From: an uncultured Bacteroidota bacterium
Lineage (GTDB): Bacteria; Bacteroidota; Bacteroidia; Flavobacteriales; Flavobacteriaceae
NCBI GenBank assembly: GCA_902516925.1
Contig: CABYAF010000001.1
Coordinates: 141,471 to 205,470, forward strand
Direction of reading: 5' to 3'
DNA length: 64,000 bases
Shown one piece after another: positions 59,863 through 64,000 of this stretch. The notes under the pieces were generated by a model. The model ran no database searches. It was given only the letters and a program-made list of their open reading frames with translations, and was not told the DNA's origin. The number at the start of each line of letters is the position of its first letter. Within the stretch, counting starts at the first letter, position 1. A program made the position numbers and the translations under genes.

Positions 59863-60531
59863 TTAAAAACTTATTCCAAAAACTAAAAATGCTGTTTCAG
59901 CTTCAGGATTTATAATAAATGATCCAAAAACTGGTAATGAATAAGACTCAGTTATAGAAATATCTTTAGATCCACTAAAAGACATATTAACTAGCCCTGA
60001 CCCACCACCTGCATACCAAGCGGTTGCCATGTCATCAGCATATCCAACTGCTATATCAATAGCTCCTGTTGAGATTCCAAGCTCGACATATAATGCTTCA
60101 AGTTCAGTGAAATATCCAGCAGATAGATCAACACCTCCTAAAGATGTAGAAGCTGCAACCTCTGTGTAGTCACCATCAAATAATCCTTCTCCTTCTAAAT
60201 ATGCTCCTCCTTCACCAGGAAAGGTATAATTAGTTAAAGTTAACGCAAGAGGACCAAAGTCATAACTTACCCATAGGTCAAGTTCATTTCCACCTCCAAG
60301 GGCAGAAGTTGCAAAACTTCCCCAAACACCACCAGTTAAATTACCAGACCCAAGGTCCATGTAAGGTTGTATGTGTGCTCCGGATCCAAATTGTGTTCCT
60401 CTCCATACATAAGAACTTACTAAGTCTGCACCAAAGTCTTGTGAATATGAAATATTCGTTGACATTAAAGCCACAGTAGTTAATAAAGTAAACTTAAGAG
60501 CTGAAGAGAAATTTAAAAATAATTTTTTCAT
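59863..60531 (-). CDS. TorF-family putative porin
   Basis: 222 aa; signal peptide; FGADLVSSYVWRGTQFGSGAHIQPYMDLGSGNLTGGVWGSFA. Confidence 0.75.
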   Translation of the reverse strand: MKKLFLNFSSALKFTLLTTVALMSTNISYSQDFGADLVSSYVWRGTQFGSGAHIQPYMDLGSGNLTGGVWGSFATSALGGGNELDLWVSYDFGPLALTLTNYTFPGEGGAYLEGEGLFDGDYTEVAASTSLGGVDLSAGYFTELEALYVELGISTGAIDIAVGYADDMATAWYAGGGSGLVNMSFSGSKDISITESYSLPVFGSFIINPEAETAFLVFGISF

Positions 60532-60557
60532 AATTTCAGTATTTATTGATTAAGCTT

Positions 60558-60565
60558 CAAATCTA
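60558..60565 (-). promoter_or_regulatory. Candidate -7 promoter element (TAGATTTG on minus strand) for porin-glnB-amt operon
   Basis: TANNTTTG match 26 nt before the porin ATG at 60531. Confidence 0.35.
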
Positions 60566-60687
60566 TACTATCAAATATTGCTATCTGTCATTAGAAATAC
60601 CTATTATACCATTTTTGCGAAAATGATATTTTTTTAGTGATTTTTTTTTAAAATGATTAAAAATTCAATTTATTTTTTTTCAATTTA

Positions 60688-61245
60688 TCAATTTGAATAA
60701 TCAACTTGAATTAATACTTCATTTCTTCTGTTGTAGAATTTTGTAGGGGCGTCATATGAAAGTACAAAATGTTCACTTAGAATTTTAAGATTACTATTTT
60801 GTATAGCTTTGACTAACTCTTGTCTGTAATTTTCTTCCTTTTTATTATTGGAATAACCGGAATATTTTATTGCTGCATAATATTTAGGTTTAGATATATA
60901 TGCCTCTACATCGTTGTCATTGGGAACGGGTATCTCTCCTGAGAGAAATTTTTTTGGAAGAACAAATTCCATTGTTTTACTCTGATCAGACATATAAACA
61001 GGTGTTGTCATTGCAATTTTTTCTTCATTGCTATTATTACCTGCAATGTATCTGAATAGCTTACCAAAATTATTATTTCTACTTTGGTTAGATGATACTC
61101 TGATCATAGGAGCACTCGGATAATATCTAATTTCAATTTTATCAATTTCATCAACTACCTCATATTCTTGAGTCTCATATTTTTGTGACATAACAATCGA
61201 AGTGTTTAAAAGTAAAAATGTAGTTAAAATTAAATACTTATTCAT
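60688..61245 (-). CDS. SOUL heme-binding family protein
   Basis: 185 aa; YETQEYEVVDEIDKIEIRYYPSAPMIRVSS, IAMTTPVYM, FVLPKKF. Confidence 0.88.
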   Translation of the reverse strand: MNKYLILTTFLLLNTSIVMSQKYETQEYEVVDEIDKIEIRYYPSAPMIRVSSNQSRNNNFGKLFRYIAGNNSNEEKIAMTTPVYMSDQSKTMEFVLPKKFLSGEIPVPNDNDVEAYISKPKYYAAIKYSGYSNNKKEENYRQELVKAIQNSNLKILSEHFVLSYDAPTKFYNRRNEVLIQVDYSN

Positions 61246-64000
61246 AATACTTATTGTTTAAAAAATCTTCTTTTAATATTTTACCAAGATAAAGAATAAA
61301 CATATCACAGTTATGTTTACTAAATGTTAAAGGTGGCTTAATTTTAATAACGTTATTTTCTGGACCATCAATGCTTGATAGAATCCCATATTTTTTTAAG
61401 CGGTTAACAATGTATGAACTTTGCTCACTAAGAGGATTCATCTGATCATCAACAAGCTCAATTCCTAGGAATAAACCTTGTCCTCTAACATCACCGATTA
61501 TATTAAATTTATTAGAAAGTTTTTTCAGTTCTTCCTTAAAGTAAGTTCCAACAATTTTTGAGTTTTTTTGTAGTTTCTCTCTATTAACAAATCTTAGGAC
61601 TTCAGTTGCTATAGAACAAGAAACTGGGTTTCCACCGAAAGTATTAAAGAACTCCATGCCATTAGCAAAACTTTCAGCTACATCTTTTGTACAAACTACA
61701 GCCCCAATAGGATGTCCATTTCCCAGAGGCTTACCTATAGTGATTATATCAGGAGTTACATTATGAATTTCAAATCCCCAGAAAGATTTTCCAAGTCTTC
61801 CACAACCAACTTGAACTTCGTCTGAGATACATAATCCACCATTTTTTCTTATAAGCTTATATGTGTCTTTAAGAAACCCTTTTGGTAATTCAACTTGACC
61901 TCCACATGACAAAATAGGTTCTATTATAAAGCCTCCAAGCCCTCTTTTTTTGGATTTAATTTTCTTTATACATAATTCAACTTCATTTAAGTATTTTTTT
62001 GCAGAATTAGCGCCTCTATATTTTCCACGAAATTCATTTGGTATAGGAATAACATGTGTATTTTCAGGAGGTCCACTTCCGCCTTTACCATCAAATTTAT
62101 AAGATGAAATATCAACACAAATATTAGTATTTCCATGATATCCATGTTCAGAAACTATTATATCACTTTGTCCAGTGTGAGACTTCATCATTCTTATTGC
62201 TAATTCATTGGCTTCACTTCCAGAATTCACAAAATGGACCACAGAAAGCTTATCAGGAAGTGTCTTTAATAACTCTTTTGAAAGATCATTGATGTTCTTA
62301 TGTAGATATCTTGAGTTCGTATTCAAAATTGACATTTGACTTTTACCCTTTGCAACAACAGACTCATTTTCATGTCCAACATGTGCAACATTATTTACTG
62401 TATCTAAATATTTTCTCCCAAAGTTATCTATCAGAAAAACATCTTCTCCTCTAACAATGTGAAGAGGCTCTTCATAGTGGAGTTTAAGACTTTTACCCAA
62501 GTGATTATTTCTATGTTTAATTAGTTCTTCTTTAGAGTTGGAGAGCTCAAATTTTAATTCTTTTGATTTAAAAATTAGATTAGGATCAGGGCATAAATCT
62601 TTCCATACCTCAATTTGATTTAAATAACATACACCTGGATAATCTATTTTATAATCAAGCATTGATAACATTATTTGAAAATGAAGATGAGGAGCCCAAT
62701 TCCCGTTCTCAGGATAATTTGCTATTTCAGCAATTATATCTCCTTTCTTCACTTTGCTTCCTATTTTATTTTTAAGGACACTTTCTACAGTATTATGACC
62801 ATATAAAGTATAAAACTTAAAACTCTTAAAAATGTGTTTTAAGATTATAAGCCCACCATATTCTTTGTTACCTTCATCATTTACTGCTGTCATGACTTCG
62901 CCGTCAAACATTGCACTCACTTTAGTTCCAGGTGGAAGCCAAAAATCTAATCCTAAATGAATAGTTCTACTCTCAGCACCATAATTTCCTATCTTTTCAT
63001 ATGTGTCAGATGTATATATTGATCTTGGCTCAAGATATCCACCGGCTAAAATTTTATTAGAATTTTTTTTCTGAAGAGTTTCAATTTTAAATTGAAATAT
63101 GTCTAAGTTTTCTATCTCACTCCTACCGCCAATCCATTCACTTTCAACACTTAGATCAATTTTATAAAATTCATTTTTTTCTAATTCTGGGAATAAATCT
63201 TGTATAGAATTTTTTTCATTTATAATCCATTTAGAAAAGTTTTCTTTGTTTGGATGGGCATCTAATTTACATGATTTTCTAAACGCATAATATGCATATT
63301 CAGAATTTATCTGTGACCATTTAGATAAAAGATCCCAAGCTGGTTTTTCACTAATTAATAAATATTTATTATTTGGTTCTTTAACACTATTTATATGTGA
63401 TTTTGTAACAGAAACTACAAGCCTCATTCCAATTAAATTATGCAGTAAACTGAGTTCATTATCATTGATAATAGATAATTTATTATAACCAGAAATTATG
63501 TCACAACATCCAGCAAGTGGATCATTTAAGTTCATTATACCATATGAACAAGCAATTGCTAAATCATTAACTCTTTGAGAAAATACAGAGTCTCCAAAAT
63601 CAATTATAGAGGATATCTTTGGGTTTAATTTTTCATTAGATACAAGAATATTATTATCGTTTATATCATTATGAATAATTGATTTTTTTAACTTTTTATA
63701 TTTAGGGAGGTTAATCTTAAAGTTTGTAATAAAATTTTTAAGAATTTTTCTTTTTTTTAAATCAAAACTATCTACATATTCCTCAACCCATAAAGAGTTT
63801 GATATGTCCCAGTCTATGATATTTCTTTTTGAAAATGGATGTTCAAACTTTTCTAATGATTTTGAAAGTAGAGAAGTTTTAGACCCTAGATCAATTCTTA
63901 ATGACTCTTCAATCGGATTTACAGAACTCCAGAGTCTTCCTTCAATCCAAGATAATAATCTAATACATCGATTTTCTCCATCACTATCTTTTTCTAAACA
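61238..64000 (-). CDS. APH kinase - M23 peptidase - class III aminotransferase fusion protein (5' end beyond window)
   Basis: ORF track starts at internal Met 63535, but the frame stays open to 64000: ...IDWDISNSLWVEEYVDSFDLKKRKILKNFITNFKINLPKYKKLKKSIIHNDINDNNILVSNEKLNPKISSIIDFGDSVFSQRVNDLAIACSYGIMNLNDP (APH catalytic HNDxNxxN / IDFGD). Then M23 (TIHLGLDFWLPPGTKVSAMFDGEV, WAPHLHFQI) and aminotransferase III (FVNSGSEANELAIRMM, ISDEVQVGCGRLG). Confidence 0.92.
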   Translation of the reverse strand, partial: CLEKDSDGENRCIRLLSWIEGRLWSSVNPIEESLRIDLGSKTSLLSKSLEKFEHPFSKRNIIDWDISNSLWVEEYVDSFDLKKRKILKNFITNFKINLPKYKKLKKSIIHNDINDNNILVSNEKLNPKISSIIDFGDSVFSQRVNDLAIACSYGIMNLNDPLAGCCDIISGYNKLSIINDNELSLLHNLIGMRLVVSVTKSHINSVKEPNNKYLLISEKPAWDLLSKWSQINSEYAYYAFRKSCKLDAHPNKENFSKWIINEKNSIQDLFPELEKNEFYKIDLSVESEWIGGRSEIENLDIFQFKIETLQKKNSNKILAGGYLEPRSIYTSDTYEKIGNYGAESRTIHLGLDFWLPPGTKVSAMFDGEVMTAVNDEGNKEYGGLIILKHIFKSFKFYTLYGHNTVESVLKNKIGSKVKKGDIIAEIANYPENGNWAPHLHFQIMLSMLDYKIDYPGVCYLNQIEVWKDLCPDPNLIFKSKELKFELSNSKEELIKHRNNHLGKSLKLHYEEPLHIVRGEDVFLIDNFGRKYLDTVNNVAHVGHENESVVAKGKSQMSILNTNSRYLHKNINDLSKELLKTLPDKLSVVHFVNSGSEANELAIRMMKSHTGQSDIIVSEHGYHGNTNICVDISSYKFDGKGGSGPPENTHVIPIPNEFRGKYRGANSAKKYLNEVELCIKKIKSKKRGLGGFIIEPILSCGGQVELPKGFLKDTYKLIRKNGGLCISDEVQVGCGRLGKSFWGFEIHNVTPDIITIGKPLGNGHPIGAVVCTKDVAESFANGMEFFNTFGGNPVSCSIATEVLRFVNREKLQKNSKIVGTYFKEELKKLSNKFNIIGDVRGQGLFLGIELVDDQMNPLSEQSSYIVNRLKKYGILSSIDGPENNVIKIKPPLTFSKHNCDMFILYLGKILKEDFLNNKYYE

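Overview
AT-rich, tightly packed window from a marine-type Bacteroidota (Flavobacteriia-like) chromosome. Supporting features are a TonB/CarboxypepD-type receptor, GldE, DUF5916 outer-membrane proteins, TANNTTTG-like -7 promoter elements and lipoprotein signals. Main contents, left to right: etfB (partial) and HMG-CoA synthase; a TonB-dependent receptor; a fatty-acid/4-hydroxyacid-like catabolic block (acyl-CoA ligase, SDR, MaoC, acyl-CoA dehydrogenase, APH-type kinase, large acyl-CoA dehydrogenase); atpD-atpC, recX, rng, an unlisted 29-aa basic protein, HU, mutY, ssb, gldE; an M16 protease pair; tesB; a secreted nuclease; a SET protein; an indoleamine 2,3-dioxygenase gene group divergent from a Tat-signal PLP enzyme; DUF4956-DUF2490-small membrane protein; three DUF5916 paralogs; a RidA lipoprotein and three NTF2-like lipoproteins; a Rieske oxygenase and two secreted amidohydrolases; GH3; two proteins sharing a recently duplicated C-terminal domain; two SGNH hydrolases with a GntP permease; amt-glnB-porin; and the C-terminal part of an APH-M23-aminotransferase III fusion that runs off the right edge. 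I saw no rRNA, tRNA, CRISPR array, transposase or phage module. No wholly new system is evident. The best leads are the split ACAD10/11-like (lva-like) catabolic cluster, the hydrophobic Ala/Gly-rich insertions in the TonB receptor, the Tat-exported PLP enzyme facing the IDO genes, the small unlisted proteins, and the duplicated C-terminal domain with its 15-bp coding repeat. All family calls are from reading motifs by eye; no database search was run.
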